This document shows positions 48,579-57,785 of a stretch of 64,000 nucleotides of DNA, piece after piece (position 1 is the stretch's first letter; each line of letters starts with the position of its first letter). The notes beneath the pieces were generated by a model, which saw nothing but the letters and a program-made list of their open reading frames with translations, was not told the origin of the DNA and did not search any database. Origin of the DNA: Ramlibacter aurantiacus (GTDB taxonomy: Bacteria > Pseudomonadota > Gammaproteobacteria > Burkholderiales > Burkholderiaceae_C); NCBI RefSeq assembly GCF_016722895.1, contig NZ_JAEQNA010000002.1, forward strand, positions 62,001 to 126,000. Reading direction: 5' to 3'. The position numbers and the translations under genes are program-made.

Positions 48579-49334
48579 ATGAATAAGAAAGACCGCATGA
48601 AACCCGACTTGCGCGTAGCTGCGCTGATCTTGCCATGGCTGCTGCAGAGTTTCGTCGCCGTGGCGCAGACGCCGCCTGCCACCCCCCTGGTTCCGGAAAA
48701 TGTTCTCAACTTCAGCACGAGCGCGAGCGTCGACGTGCCACAGGACAAGCTCAGCCTGCGCTTGTCCACGACGCGCGAGGCGCCGGTGGCCCAGGCGGTG
48801 CAGGAACAGCTGAAGGCCGCCGTGGACCAGGCGCTGGGCCAGCTGCGGCCGCAGGCGCAGGAGCAGCTGATGGAGGTGCGCACCGGCGGATTGAACGTGC
48901 AGCCCAGGTTCGGGCGCGACGGGCGCATCCAATCGTGGACGGGCACTGCCGAAATCCTGCTCGAGGGACAGGACATCGCACGGATCACCCGCGCGGCCGG
49001 TCGCATCGAATCGATGACCGTGGCCGGCGTCGAGTTCGGCCTCAGTCGCGAGCGGCTGCGTGAAGCCGAGGCTCGCGCGCAGCACGAAGCCATCCAGCGA
49101 TTCCGGGCAAAAGCCACCGAGCTGGCCCGTGCCTTCGGCTTCGGCGGCTATGTCCTGCGGGAAGCCAGCGTCGATTCGAACGAGCAGGGTCCACCGCCGC
49201 GTCCGCGCATGTTGGCGATGGAAGCCCGGGCCGCCACCGCCGACTCGCCCGTGCCGGTGGAGGCCGGGCGGACGACCGTCCGTGTCAATGTCTCGGGATC
49301 CATCCAGATGAATGCACCGGTGGGTGCTCGATGA
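48579..49334 (+). CDS. SIMPL-domain (DUF541) periplasmic protein
   Basis: A 251-residue exported protein with a signal peptide (about 1-29, VAVAQ). The SIMPL fold spans about 45-245: LNFSTSASVDVPQDKLSLRLST, QPRFGRDGRIQSWTGTAEILLEG and ARAFGFGGYVLREASV are family blocks. Members are periplasmic or outer-membrane oligomers of uncertain role linked to oxidative stress. Starts at 48579 and 48597 are both possible; neither has a strong ribosome-binding site. It diverges from ompR and overlaps the next gene by four bases. Confidence 0.85.
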   Translation: MNKKDRMKPDLRVAALILPWLLQSFVAVAQTPPATPLVPENVLNFSTSASVDVPQDKLSLRLSTTREAPVAQAVQEQLKAAVDQALGQLRPQAQEQLMEVRTGGLNVQPRFGRDGRIQSWTGTAEILLEGQDIARITRAAGRIESMTVAGVEFGLSRERLREAEARAQHEAIQRFRAKATELARAFGFGGYVLREASVDSNEQGPPPRPRMLAMEARAATADSPVPVEAGRTTVRVNVSGSIQMNAPVGAR

Positions 49335-50269
49335 AGCGCCTGCTCGTCATCATGAACCCGGCGTCGGGTTCGGGCGCGGCCGACGCGGCCGAGCGCCGCG
49401 GCGCGATCGAGCAGGGGTTGCGCGAGGCCGGCGCCGACTTCGACTTCATCGAGGTGCGCGATCCGGGGCAGCTGGACTCGACCTGCCGGGCGGCAGCCGA
49501 GCGTGCGCGCCGCGAGGACGCCGTGCTGGTCGCCGTCGGTGGGGACGGCACCATCACCACCGCGGCCCAGGCAGCGCATCAAGCGGGCTGCGTCATGGGT
49601 GCCATTCCACAGGGCACCTTCAACTACTTCTGCCGAGTGCACGGCATCCCGCAGGATCTCGAACGTGCCGTCAAGGCACTGGCGCGCGCCGAGCCGCGGC
49701 AGGTGCACGTGGGGGCGGTGAACTCGCGCCTGTTCCTGGTCAATGCCAGCCTGGGCATGTACCCGCAGCTGCTCGATGACCGGGAGGACTTCCTCGAGCG
49801 CTTCGGCCGCCGCCGCTGGGTGGCCCTGGCCGCTGCGCTGGCCACGCTGGTCCGCTGGCGGCACCAGCTGCGGGTGGAGGTCGAGGCGGATGGTCAGGTG
49901 CGACAGCTGCGCACGCCCATGATCTTCGTGGGCAACAACCCCCTGCAGCTCGCCCGATTGGGACTGGACGCCGGGTTGGTCAAAGACGTGGGGCACGGAT
50001 CGCTTGCGGCACTGGTGCTCAGGCCCATCGGCACCTGGGCCATGCTGGGCCTGCTGCTTCGCGGCGCGCTGGGTCGCCTGGGCGAGGCCGACCAGCTGGA
50101 AAGCTTCACCTTCCAGCGGCTCACCGTGCGCATGCGTGGCGTGCGCCGCACCAAGGTGGCGGCGGATGGCGAGATCGGCGTGATGACTCAGCCGATCCGC
50201 TTCGAAGTCTGCGAGCAGCCGCTGACGCTGATGCTGCCGTGCGCCGAGGACCGAGTGGAGGTGGAGTGA
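49331..50269 (+). CDS. Diacylglycerol-kinase-family lipid kinase (YegS/BmrU type)
   Basis: A 312-residue member of the DAGK catalytic family that phosphorylates lipids or sphingoid bases with ATP. LLVIMNPASGSG (4-15) and the nucleotide motif VAVGGDGTITTAA (about 67-79) are intact, followed by GAIPQGTFNYFCRVHGIP, where GTxNDFAR is usual: the Asp-Phe-Ala is replaced by Tyr-Phe-Cys. The C-terminal beta domain ends KVAADGEIG, matching the typical xxDGEP. ATG overlaps the previous stop. The exact lipid substrate is not known. Confidence 0.88.
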   Translation: MKRLLVIMNPASGSGAADAAERRGAIEQGLREAGADFDFIEVRDPGQLDSTCRAAAERARREDAVLVAVGGDGTITTAAQAAHQAGCVMGAIPQGTFNYFCRVHGIPQDLERAVKALARAEPRQVHVGAVNSRLFLVNASLGMYPQLLDDREDFLERFGRRRWVALAAALATLVRWRHQLRVEVEADGQVRQLRTPMIFVGNNPLQLARLGLDAGLVKDVGHGSLAALVLRPIGTWAMLGLLLRGALGRLGEADQLESFTFQRLTVRMRGVRRTKVAADGEIGVMTQPIRFEVCEQPLTLMLPCAEDRVEVE

Positions 50270-51084
50270 GCCTGCTGCTGCACATCTCCGATACCCATTT
50301 CGGCACCGAGCAGCCGCCTGTCGTGCAGGCACTGAAAGACCTGGTGCAGGAGCGCCGGCCGGACGCGGTGATCCTCAGCGGCGATGTGACCCAGCGCGCC
50401 ACCGCCACGCAGTTCGCGGCTGCTCGGCGGTTGCTCGACGAGCTGGGTCGCCAGCCGCGTCTGGTGCTGCCGGGCAACCACGACATTCCGCTCTACAACC
50501 TGGCACTTCGCTTCTTGCAGCCGTACCGCCGCTACACGCATGCCTTCGGGACCGAGCTCGAGCCCGTGCTGGAGCTGGAGGATTGCCTGGTGATCGGAGT
50601 GAACACCACCCGGCCGCAACGCCACACCGACGGCGAGGTGTCGTCGCTGCAGGTGGACGCGGTAGCCCGTCGACTGGCCTCGGCGAGATCGCCCGGGCAG
50701 TTGCGCATCGTGGTGACCCACCAGCCGGCGGCAGTGATCCGCGCCGGCGACCAGCACGACCGCCTGATAGGCGCGGACGCCGCACTCAAGGCGTGGGCCG
50801 AAGCCGGTGCCGACCTGGTGCTGGGCGGACACATCCATCTGCCCTACGTGGTGGAAGTGAGCCGCCAGTGCGGCGCGACCGGCGCAAGCCCGCTGTGGTG
50901 CGTGCAGGCTGGAACGGCCTTGTCGCGCCGGGTGCGTTGGGGAACGGCGAACTCCCTCAACCTGATCCACTGGCACGCGGCCGATCCGGGGCAGCCGCGC
51001 GGCTGCAAGGTGGAGCGCCACGACTACGACGAACACGCCGGCGCGTTCATCGTCGCCGACCAGCACCAGTTGGCGCTGGGATGA
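50266..51084 (+). CDS. Calcineurin-like metallophosphoesterase
   Basis: A 272-residue dinuclear-metal phosphoesterase. All five motifs are present: HISDTHFG (Asp, His), LSGDVTQ (Asp), LPGNHD (Asn-His-Asp), VTHQP (His) and GGHIHLPY (His-x-His). It looks like the cAMP-phosphodiesterase/Icc branch. GTG start overlaps the lipid-kinase stop, with GGAGGTGGA before it, so the two are translationally coupled. A lipid kinase plus phosphoesterase pair suggests phospholipid turnover, but that is inference. Confidence 0.9.
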   Translation: MSLLLHISDTHFGTEQPPVVQALKDLVQERRPDAVILSGDVTQRATATQFAAARRLLDELGRQPRLVLPGNHDIPLYNLALRFLQPYRRYTHAFGTELEPVLELEDCLVIGVNTTRPQRHTDGEVSSLQVDAVARRLASARSPGQLRIVVTHQPAAVIRAGDQHDRLIGADAALKAWAEAGADLVLGGHIHLPYVVEVSRQCGATGASPLWCVQAGTALSRRVRWGTANSLNLIHWHAADPGQPRGCKVERHDYDEHAGAFIVADQHQLALG

Positions 51085-51090
51085 GGGCCC

Positions 51091-51861
51091 TTACTGCGCG
51101 GCCCAGCCGCCATCCATGTTCCAGGCCACGCCGCGCACGTTGTTCGCGGCCGGAGAGCAGAAGAACACGGCCAGCTCGCCGAGTTCCTCGGGCGTCGTGA
51201 ACTGCATCGACGGCTCCTTCTCTCCGAGCAGGCGCCGGGTGGCTTCCTCGTTGCTCCAGCCATGGGCCGCGGCCTTGTCGTCCACCTGCTTTTGCACCAG
51301 CGGCGTCAGCACCCATCCCGGGCAGATCGCGTTGCAGGTGATGCCGGTGGTGGCGTTCTCCAGGGCCACCACCTTGGTCAGCCCGACCAGCGCATGCTTG
51401 GCCGAGACATAGGCGCACTTTTCGGCCGAGGCGACCAGGCCGTGCACCGATGCCACGTTGATGATGCGGCCCCAATTGGCGGCCCGCATGGCCGGCAGCG
51501 CCAGCCGCGTGGTGTGGAAGGCGCTCGACAGGTTGATGGCGAGGATGGCGTCCCATTTCTCGGGCGGGAACTCCTGCACCGGTGCCACGTGCTGGATGCC
51601 GGCGTTGTTCACCAGCACGTCGACCTGGCCGAAGCGCTCGGCCGCGAACTGCATCATCTGTTCGATGTCGGCCGGCCGGCTCATGTCCGCGCCGTGGTAG
51701 TCGACCTCCACGCCCAGGGCTGCGATCTCGGCCTTGGGCGCCTGCACGTCGCCGAACCCGTTGAGCAGGATCCGTGCGCCCTGGCGCGCGAGTGCCTTGG
51801 CGATCCCCAGCCCGATGCCGCTGGTGGAACCCGTGACGAGAGCCGTCTTGCCTCTGAGCAT
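51091..51861 (-). CDS. bdhA: 3-hydroxybutyrate dehydrogenase
   Basis: An SDR of 256 residues that converts D-3-hydroxybutyrate to acetoacetate with NAD, the last step of PHB breakdown. NAD motif TGSTSGIGLGI (10-20), NNAGIQHVAPV (85-95), catalytic Ser138, Tyr151 and Lys155 in ASVHG and YVSAKHA. CPGWVLTPLVQKQ is specific to this enzyme group. ATG 51861 has GGAG at seven bases; the in-frame TTG at 51879 is less likely. It converges with the phosphoesterase (six bases between stops) and diverges from an alpha/beta hydrolase. Confidence 0.92.
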   Translation of the reverse strand: MLRGKTALVTGSTSGIGLGIAKALARQGARILLNGFGDVQAPKAEIAALGVEVDYHGADMSRPADIEQMMQFAAERFGQVDVLVNNAGIQHVAPVQEFPPEKWDAILAINLSSAFHTTRLALPAMRAANWGRIINVASVHGLVASAEKCAYVSAKHALVGLTKVVALENATTGITCNAICPGWVLTPLVQKQVDDKAAAHGWSNEEATRRLLGEKEPSMQFTTPEELGELAVFFCSPAANNVRGVAWNMDGGWAAQ

Positions 51862-51916
51862 CTGCCTTCTCCGATTCAATTAGGATGCGCCGAGTATCCC
51901 CATTTTCATCCGCACC

Positions 51917-52849
51917 ATGCCCGAGCCGCGCCTGCACCACATCACCTGCCAAAGTGCCGCTGGTGCGCATCGGATGGCGTATTGGCAATGGGGTGATCCA
52001 CAGGCGTCGCAGGTGGTGGTCTGCGTGCATGGGCTCTCGCGCCAGGGTCGTGATTTCGACGTGCTCGCGCGCGCCTTGCTGGGTGCCGCGCGGGGGGCGC
52101 TGCGCGTGGTGTGCCCGGACGTCGCCGGGCGTGGACACAGTGACTGGCTGCAGGATCCGACGCACTACCGGATCCCCACCTACGCCGCCGACATGGTGGC
52201 GCTGTGCAACGAGCTTGACCGAACCGCCCCGGTCGCCTGGTTCGACTGGGTCGGCACGAGCATGGGCGGCCTCATCGGCCTGGGCGTCTGCGGTACGCCG
52301 GGCTTGCCGATGCCCGCACCGGTGCGGCGCCTGGTGCTCAACGACGTGGGTCCGGTGATCCAGTGGGAGGCGCTCCAGCGCATCGGGCAGTACCTGGGCA
52401 AAGCGGGGCGCTACGACACCGTGCAGCATGCGGCCGACGCGATGGCCGTGATCTCCGCCGGGTTCGGTCCGCACTCACCCGAAGAATGGCTGGCGCTCTC
52501 CAAGCCCATGCTGCGACCGCTGCCGGAAGGCGGCTTTACCTTGCACTACGACCCGGCGATTTCCGTGCCCCTGTCGCAGCTGCGCCCGGACGATGCCGCT
52601 GCCAGCGAGGCTGTGCTTTGGCAGCTGTATGACCAGATCCGCGCCCAGGTCCTGCTGATACGAGGGGCCGATTCCGACTTGCTCACGCATGCCACCGCGG
52701 TTCAGATGACCCAGCGCGGTCCACGCGCCCGGCTGATCGAATTCGCGGGCATCGGCCACGCGCCGACCCTGGTGACGCCGGCCCAGGTCGATGCCGTGGT
52801 CTCGTTCCTGCTGCAGGAGCCACCGCTGGATGAAGAGCCTGTCGAGTGA
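51917..52849 (+). CDS. Alpha/beta hydrolase
   Basis: A 310-residue serine hydrolase. The nucleophile elbow is GTSMGG (Ser at about 116), the oxyanion region is CVHGLSRQGRDFD, and PDVAGRGHSDW follows; an acid Asp in RGADSDLL and His in GIGHAP complete the triad. It overlaps relA by 20 bases at its 3' end and diverges from bdhA, so a role in hydroxybutyrate-ester hydrolysis is possible but unproven. Other esterase or lyase functions are equally open. Confidence 0.85.
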   Translation: MPEPRLHHITCQSAAGAHRMAYWQWGDPQASQVVVCVHGLSRQGRDFDVLARALLGAARGALRVVCPDVAGRGHSDWLQDPTHYRIPTYAADMVALCNELDRTAPVAWFDWVGTSMGGLIGLGVCGTPGLPMPAPVRRLVLNDVGPVIQWEALQRIGQYLGKAGRYDTVQHAADAMAVISAGFGPHSPEEWLALSKPMLRPLPEGGFTLHYDPAISVPLSQLRPDDAAASEAVLWQLYDQIRAQVLLIRGADSDLLTHATAVQMTQRGPRARLIEFAGIGHAPTLVTPAQVDAVVSFLLQEPPLDEEPVE

Positions 52850-55013
52850 GGCGGCCGAGGCCGCCCCGGTCTCGGACCTGGTCACCGCTGCCGAGCAGTC
52901 GCTGCCACGACAGGCCGACACGCTGGCCCGGGCCCGGGCCTTCGCCGAACCGCTGATCTCCGGCGAGACCCTGGACACCGGCGAGAACACGCTGGTCCAT
53001 GCCGATGCCGTGGCCGCCATCCTCAAGCAGATGGGCGGCTCCGAAGCGATGCAGGCCGCCAGCTACCTGGTGTATGCCTGCGCCCACCTGAACCGGCCGC
53101 ACGAGGTCATCGCCAAGGCCTTCGGCGAGAGCTATGCCACCCTGGCGATCGAGACCACGAAGCTGGTGGCGGTGCAGCGGCAGACGCGGGACAACGACGC
53201 GCCAACCGATTCACGCGAACATGCCGAGAACGTGCGCAAGATGCTGCTAGCGTTCTCGCGCGACTTGCGTGTGGTGATGCTGCGGCTGGCCTCGCGCCTG
53301 CAAACGCTGCGCTGGCATGCCGCTTCGCGCACGATCGCGCCGCCAGGTGTGGCACGTGAGGCGCTGGAGGTCTTCGCGCCGCTGGCCAACCGGCTCGGCA
53401 TCTGGCAGATCAAGTGGGAGATGGAGGATCTGGCCTTTCGCTTCCTGGAGCCCGGCACCTACAAGCAGGTGGCGCGGCTGCTCGACGAAAAGCGCGCCGA
53501 GCGCGAGCAGTACGTGGAGCAGCTGCGCCAGCAGCTCGAGGCCGAACTGCTCGCACAGGGCATCCGCGCCGAGGTGCACGGCAGGCCCAAGCACATCTAC
53601 AGCATCGTCAAGAAGATGCGAGGCAAGTCGCTCGAGTTCGAGAACGTCTTCGACGTGCGGGCGCTGCGTGTCATCGTCGGCGACGAGCGCGAGTGCTATG
53701 CCGCGCTCGCATGGGTGCACGAGCGCTTCGAGCCCATCCCCGGCGAATTCGACGATTACATCGCCAGGCCCAAGCCCAATGGCTACCAGTCGCTGCACAC
53801 CGTGGTCCGGGATGCAGCCGGGCGGCCCATCGAGATCCAGGTCCGCACGCATGCGATGCACGAGCATGCCGAGCACGGTGTCGCGGCGCACTGGGCTTAC
53901 AAGGAAGCCGGCAGCAAAGGCTATGCAGGGGTCTCGGCCAGTGGCGAATACGACGCGAAGATCGCGGTGCTGCGGCAGCTGCTCGCGTGGGAGCGTGACC
54001 TGGCGGGCGCCGGCACCGGCCTGTTCGAGGACCGCATCTACGTGCTCACCCCGCAGGCGGCAGTGGTCGAGCTGACGCGGGGCGCCACGCCCGTCGATTT
54101 CGCCTACACCGTGCACACCAGCCTGGGCCATCGCTGCCGCGGCGCGCGGGTCGATGGCGCCATGGTGCCGCTGAACACGCGGCTCAAGAACGGCCAGACG
54201 GTGGAGATCATCGCCGCCAAGGAAGGCGGGCCTTCGCGTGACTGGCTCAACCCCGACCTGGGCTTCCTGGCGGGCCAGAGGGCGCGGGCCAAGGTACGCG
54301 CCTGGTTCAACGAACAACATCGGCACGAGGCCGTGGCCCGAGGGCGTGAGGCGGTGGAGAAGCTGCTCCAGCGAGAAGGCCGCACCGCGATCAAGCTCGA
54401 AGACCTGGCGAGCCAGCTGGGCTTCAGGTCGGCCGAGGACCTGTTCTTCGTGGTTGGCAAGGACGAGTTTTCGCTGCGCAACATCGAGACGCTGCTCAAG
54501 CCGACCACGGCCCCTGAATCCGCCGACGAGGTGCTTCTCAAGAAGCCGCGATCGTCCGCCGGTCCTGCCAAGGGTGGCGTGCTGGTGGTCGGCATCGATT
54601 CCCTGATGACCCAGCTGGCCCGTTGCTGCAAGCCGGCCCCCCCGGACCGCATCGCGGGCTTCGTGACGCGCGGCAAGGGTGTGAGCGTGCATCGCCGCGA
54701 CTGCAGCAGCTTTCGCGAACTCGCCGCCCGCGAGCCGGCGCGGGTGATCGATGTGGAGTGGGGCGGGGGCGAAGGCGGCGCGGTCTACCCGATCGACGTG
54801 GCCGTCGAGGCCGCCGACCGCCAAGGACTGCTGCGGGATATCTCCGAGGTGTTCGCCAAGGAGAAGATGAACGTGACGGGCGTCCAAACCCAGACCGTGA
54901 AAGGCACCGCCTGGATGACCTTCACCGTGGAAGTTGCCGACTCCCAGCGCATGTCCCGGGTACTGGCCCAGGTGTCGGAGGTCCAAGGCGTCCGATCGGC
55001 CCGCAGGCGCTGA
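52830..55013 (+). CDS. relA: RelA-type (p)ppGpp synthetase
   Basis: A 727-residue ribosome-associated alarmone synthetase. The N-terminal HD domain is degenerate: the HDxxED hydrolase motif is replaced by YACAHLNRP (82-90), so hydrolysis is not expected. The synthetase domain has GRPKHIYSIVKKM (251-263) and EFDD (306-309), the EXDD motif of synthetase-only RelA. TGS (about 405-465), a zinc/Cys pair ARCCKP and a C-terminal ACT domain follow. The start lies inside the upstream hydrolase, with AGGAG ten bases before ATG. A separate SpoT elsewhere is implied. Confidence 0.95.
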   Translation: MKSLSSEAAEAAPVSDLVTAAEQSLPRQADTLARARAFAEPLISGETLDTGENTLVHADAVAAILKQMGGSEAMQAASYLVYACAHLNRPHEVIAKAFGESYATLAIETTKLVAVQRQTRDNDAPTDSREHAENVRKMLLAFSRDLRVVMLRLASRLQTLRWHAASRTIAPPGVAREALEVFAPLANRLGIWQIKWEMEDLAFRFLEPGTYKQVARLLDEKRAEREQYVEQLRQQLEAELLAQGIRAEVHGRPKHIYSIVKKMRGKSLEFENVFDVRALRVIVGDERECYAALAWVHERFEPIPGEFDDYIARPKPNGYQSLHTVVRDAAGRPIEIQVRTHAMHEHAEHGVAAHWAYKEAGSKGYAGVSASGEYDAKIAVLRQLLAWERDLAGAGTGLFEDRIYVLTPQAAVVELTRGATPVDFAYTVHTSLGHRCRGARVDGAMVPLNTRLKNGQTVEIIAAKEGGPSRDWLNPDLGFLAGQRARAKVRAWFNEQHRHEAVARGREAVEKLLQREGRTAIKLEDLASQLGFRSAEDLFFVVGKDEFSLRNIETLLKPTTAPESADEVLLKKPRSSAGPAKGGVLVVGIDSLMTQLARCCKPAPPDRIAGFVTRGKGVSVHRRDCSSFRELAAREPARVIDVEWGGGEGGAVYPIDVAVEAADRQGLLRDISEVFAKEKMNVTGVQTQTVKGTAWMTFTVEVADSQRMSRVLAQVSEVQGVRSARRR

Positions 55014-55034
55014 AGAGCCGCCCATCCAGCCTGC

Positions 55035-55040
55035 TACAAT
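55035..55040 (+). promoter_or_regulatory. -10 element of tRNA-Val(GAC)
   Basis: TACAAT 21 bases before the tRNA and just after the relA stop. No clear -35. Confidence 0.55.
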
Positions 55041-55060
55041 TTCGTTTCTCGAACGAACAC

Positions 55061-55137
55061 AGGCGCGTAGCTCAGCTGGTTAGAGCACCACCTTGACATG
55101 GTGGGGGTCGTTGGTTCGAGTCCAATCGCGCCTACCA
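55061..55137 (+). tRNA. tRNA-Val(GAC)
   Basis: Acceptor AGGCGCG pairs with CGCGCCT; anticodon stem CCACC/GGTGG with loop TTGACAT gives GAC; CCA encoded. The second valine tRNA in the window. Confidence 0.97.
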
Positions 55138-55142
55138 AAATT

Positions 55143-55178
55143 AAAGGGACTTCGCAGAAATGCGAAGTCCCTTTTCCT
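55143..55178 (+). terminator. Terminator of tRNA-Val(GAC)
   Basis: A 14-bp perfect stem (55143-55156 with 55161-55174) closed by a GAAA tetraloop, followed by a T-rich tail. Confidence 0.9.
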
Positions 55179-55223
55179 TTGTGCCGTCGTTTTCAATTTG
55201 GCTTGCAGGGCGGCCGAACTGTC

Positions 55224-55511
55224 TCAGGCCTCGTGAGTGGCGACTACTCGTGGATTGACTGGTGCAGATTCGTCCTTCAATAGATCGGCGAACGTCGAGG
55301 GGGTGAAGCCGAGTTGCGCCTTGAGCTGATTCAGCTCGTTGTCGCGCTGCGCCAGCCGATCTTGCAGCCGATGAATGCGGGCGCGGAGCACCGACAGGTA
55401 AAGGACGAACGGCGTCACCAGCGCCAGCATCTTCAGCTCCAGGCTTTCCAGGTACTGGAAGGCGAGCCAGGTGACCAGGGCAGCGATGATCCAGGCAAGG
55501 GCTGAACGCAT
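55224..55511 (-). CDS. Small membrane protein with C-terminal coiled coil, unknown function
   Basis: A 95-residue protein not assigned to a known family. Two hydrophobic segments (about 4-20 and 26-42) are followed by a heptad-like charged helix (RARIHRLQDRLAQRDNELNQL) and a short tail. ATG 55511 has GGGAG six bases upstream, which decides this start over a longer upstream frame. It diverges from phaR. It could be an inner-membrane assembly or scaffold protein; nothing more can be said. Confidence 0.7.
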   Translation of the reverse strand: MRSALAWIIAALVTWLAFQYLESLELKMLALVTPFVLYLSVLRARIHRLQDRLAQRDNELNQLKAQLGFTPSTFADLLKDESAPVNPRVVATHEA

Positions 55512-55545
55512 GGGGGGCTCCCGAGTGATGACTGGGCCGGATGTT

Positions 55546-55561
55546 AGCTGTTGCAACAGCT
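55546..55561. promoter_or_regulatory. Perfect 16-bp palindrome upstream of phaR
   Basis: AGCTGTTGCAACAGCT is its own reverse complement. It lies 35 bases before the divergent small gene and about 155 bases before phaR. TTGC/GCAA halves resemble those at the phasin operators, though the spacing differs from TGC-N3-GCA. Confidence 0.45.
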
Positions 55562-55654
55562 GCGGCAACTGGCGTTTTTACCGGCTGTGGGGTCTCCACG
55601 CCAGGTCCTGAAGGTGTAGGGAAAACCTCCCGCAGGCGTCGACGTCGCCATTCC

Positions 55655-55660
55655 TACAAT
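55655..55660 (+). promoter_or_regulatory. -10 element of phaR
   Basis: TACAAT about 58 bases before the chosen GTG start; the -35 region is poor. Confidence 0.45.
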
Positions 55661-55717
55661 GGCTGGCGCAACAGATCAACAAAACCGTGCCGAGTGGCCG
55701 GGTGCCAGGAGTGTGAA

Positions 55718-56251
55718 GTGCAAGGCAAGAAAGCCCGAGCCAGCGCCAAACCGGCCCAACGCATCATCAAGAAATACCCCAATCGACGGCTGTACGACAC
55801 CAACACGTCGACCTACATCACGCTCGCCGAGGTCAAGCAACTCGTTCTGGAACACGAATCCTTCGTGGTGCGCGATGCCAAGACGAACGATGACATCACG
55901 CGCAGCATCCTGCTGCAGATCATCCTGGAAGAAGAAGCGGGTGGGGCACCCATGTTCAGCGAGGCGGCCCTGGCCAACATCATCCGCTTCTACGGCCACG
56001 CCATGCAGGGGTTCATGGGAACCTACCTCGAACGCAACGTGCAGGCCTTCACCGATCTGCAGGCCAAACTCGCGGAGCAGTCCGCCAGCTTCACGCCGGA
56101 AATGTGGGCCCAGCTCACGCACATGCAGAACCCGCTGATGCAAGGACTCATGGGCAATTACCTGGAGCAGTCCAAGACCATGGTCGAACAGATGCAGGAG
56201 CAGATGCAAAAGCAGACCGAGCAGATGTTCGGGGCATTCATCAAGCGCTAG
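55718..56251 (+). CDS. phaR: Polyhydroxyalkanoate synthesis repressor PhaR
   Basis: A 177-residue DNA-binding repressor that senses PHB granules and controls phasin expression. The N-terminal PHB/PHA-accumulation domain includes [22 protein letters not shown] and the following [18 protein letters not shown], then [15 protein letters not shown]. The Met/Gln-rich C-terminal half ([15 protein letters not shown]) is the granule-binding region. GTG 55718 is chosen because AGGAG lies six bases upstream. TGC-AAG-GCA overlaps this start, possibly by chance. Confidence 0.95.
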   Translation: MQGKKARASAKPAQRIIKKYPNRRLYDTNTSTYITLAEVKQLVLEHESFVVRDAKTNDDITRSILLQIILEEEAGGAPMFSEAALANIIRFYGHAMQGFMGTYLERNVQAFTDLQAKLAEQSASFTPEMWAQLTHMQNPLMQGLMGNYLEQSKTMVEQMQEQMQKQTEQMFGAFIKR

Positions 56252-56306
56252 CCCGCGATCCGCAGCGCGCAGTGGGTCCTTCCGCAAGCTGGGACAATGC
56301 GGCCCC

Positions 56307-57701
56307 ATGAGCGAAACCGCTGCCCCGCAAACCAAAACGCCCAAAGTTGGCTTCGTCAGCCTGGGCTGCCCCAAGGCCCTGACCGATTCCGAACTCATCT
56401 TGACCCAACTCTCGGCAGAGGGTTACCAGACGGCCAAGACTTTCGATGGAGCCGACCTGGTGATCGTCAACACCTGCGGCTTCATCGATGACGCCGTCAA
56501 GGAGAGCCTGGACACCATCGGCGAGGCGCTGGCCGAGAACGGCAAGGTCATCGTGACCGGCTGCCTGGGCGCGCGCGCCGGGGAGGGCGGAGACAACCTG
56601 GTGCGCCAGATGCATCCATCGGTGCTGGCAGTCACCGGGCCGCACGCCACGCAGGAGGTCATGGACGCGGTGCACACGCACCTGCCCAAGCCACACGATC
56701 CGTTCCTGGACCTGGTTCCCGGCGGATTCGGCGAGGCCGGGCTCAAGCTCACGCCCCGGCACTACGCGTATCTGAAGATCAGTGAAGGCTGCAATCACCG
56801 CTGCACGTTCTGCATCATCCCGTCGATGCGGGGGGACCTGGCCAGCCGGCCGATCGGTGACGTGCTGAAGGAGGCGCGGGCCCTTTTCGAGGGGGGCGTC
56901 AAGGAACTGCTGGTGATCAGCCAGGACACCTCGGCCTATGGCGTGGACATGAAGTACCGCACCGGCTTCTTCGACGGCCGGCCGGTCCGCACGCGCCTGC
57001 TGGAGCTTGCCGCCGCGCTGGGCGAACTGGCTGAACCGCACGGGGCGTGGGTGCGCCTGCATTACGTGTACCCGTATCCCTCGGTTGACGAGGTCATCCC
57101 CTTGATGGCAGAGGGTCGCGTGCTCCCGTACCTGGACGTCCCCTTCCAGCACAGCCACCCCGACGTGCTGCGTCGGATGAAGCGGCCCGCTAGCGGCGAG
57201 CGCAACCTCGAGCGTATCGAGCGTTGGCGCGAAGCCTGCCCGGAACTGGTGATCCGAAGCACTTTCATCGCCGGTTTTCCGGGCGAGACCGAAGCCGAGT
57301 TCGAGCACCTGCTGGCCTTCATGCGAGAGGCTCGGATCGACCGTGCTGGCTGCTTTGCCTACAGCGACATCCAGGGTGCGGCGGCGAACGAATTGCCGGG
57401 CATGCTGCCCAAGGAAATTCGCGAGGAGCGCAGGGCGCGCTTCATGGCCGTGGCCGAGGAAGTCTCGGCTGCGAAGCTGCGTGAGCGCATCGGCGCGACG
57501 ATGCAGGTGCTGGTCGATTCGGCCCCCGCGCTCGGCCGCAAGGGGGGCGTCGGTCGCTCCTATGCGGATGCGCCCGGAATCGATGGGGTGGTGCGGCTTC
57601 TGCCGCCCGGGAAGATCAGCAAGCAGTTGAAAGTGGGGGAGTTCACGCAGGCCCGTATCGTCGCCACGGAAGGCCATGACCTGGTGGCCGTGCCGATTTG
57701 A
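56307..57701 (+). CDS. rimO: Ribosomal protein S12 methylthiotransferase
   Basis: A two-cluster radical-SAM enzyme that adds a methylthio group to the conserved Asp of ribosomal protein S12; 464 residues. Cys21, Cys57 and Cys86 bind the auxiliary cluster, and Cys162, Cys166 and Cys169 in GCNHRCTFC form the radical-SAM site. The C-terminal TRAM domain starts near 385. LGCPKAL and NTCGFID are RimO-type. GACAAT ends eight bases before ATG, with no ribosome-binding site, so a leaderless message is likely. Confidence 0.96.
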   Translation: MSETAAPQTKTPKVGFVSLGCPKALTDSELILTQLSAEGYQTAKTFDGADLVIVNTCGFIDDAVKESLDTIGEALAENGKVIVTGCLGARAGEGGDNLVRQMHPSVLAVTGPHATQEVMDAVHTHLPKPHDPFLDLVPGGFGEAGLKLTPRHYAYLKISEGCNHRCTFCIIPSMRGDLASRPIGDVLKEARALFEGGVKELLVISQDTSAYGVDMKYRTGFFDGRPVRTRLLELAAALGELAEPHGAWVRLHYVYPYPSVDEVIPLMAEGRVLPYLDVPFQHSHPDVLRRMKRPASGERNLERIERWREACPELVIRSTFIAGFPGETEAEFEHLLAFMREARIDRAGCFAYSDIQGAAANELPGMLPKEIREERRARFMAVAEEVSAAKLRERIGATMQVLVDSAPALGRKGGVGRSYADAPGIDGVVRLLPPGKISKQLKVGEFTQARIVATEGHDLVAVPI

Positions 57702-57726
57702 TTAGCTGCTGCGTTCCTTGTTCTTC

Positions 57727-57754
57727 GCGACTCGCCGGCAGGTCGGCGAGTCGC
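57727..57754 (+). terminator. Hairpin after rimO
   Basis: An 11-bp perfect stem GCGACTCGCCG/CGGCGAGTCGC with a six-base loop, 25 bases after the stop. No T run follows, so termination is doubtful. Confidence 0.5.
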
Positions 57755-57785
57755 CCTCATCAAGCAATTGCAGAGCCCGAAAACA

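Noticed and set aside
52830..55013. Bifunctional SpoT
   Set aside because: The HD hydrolase motif is lost and the synthetase motif is EFDD, as in RelA.
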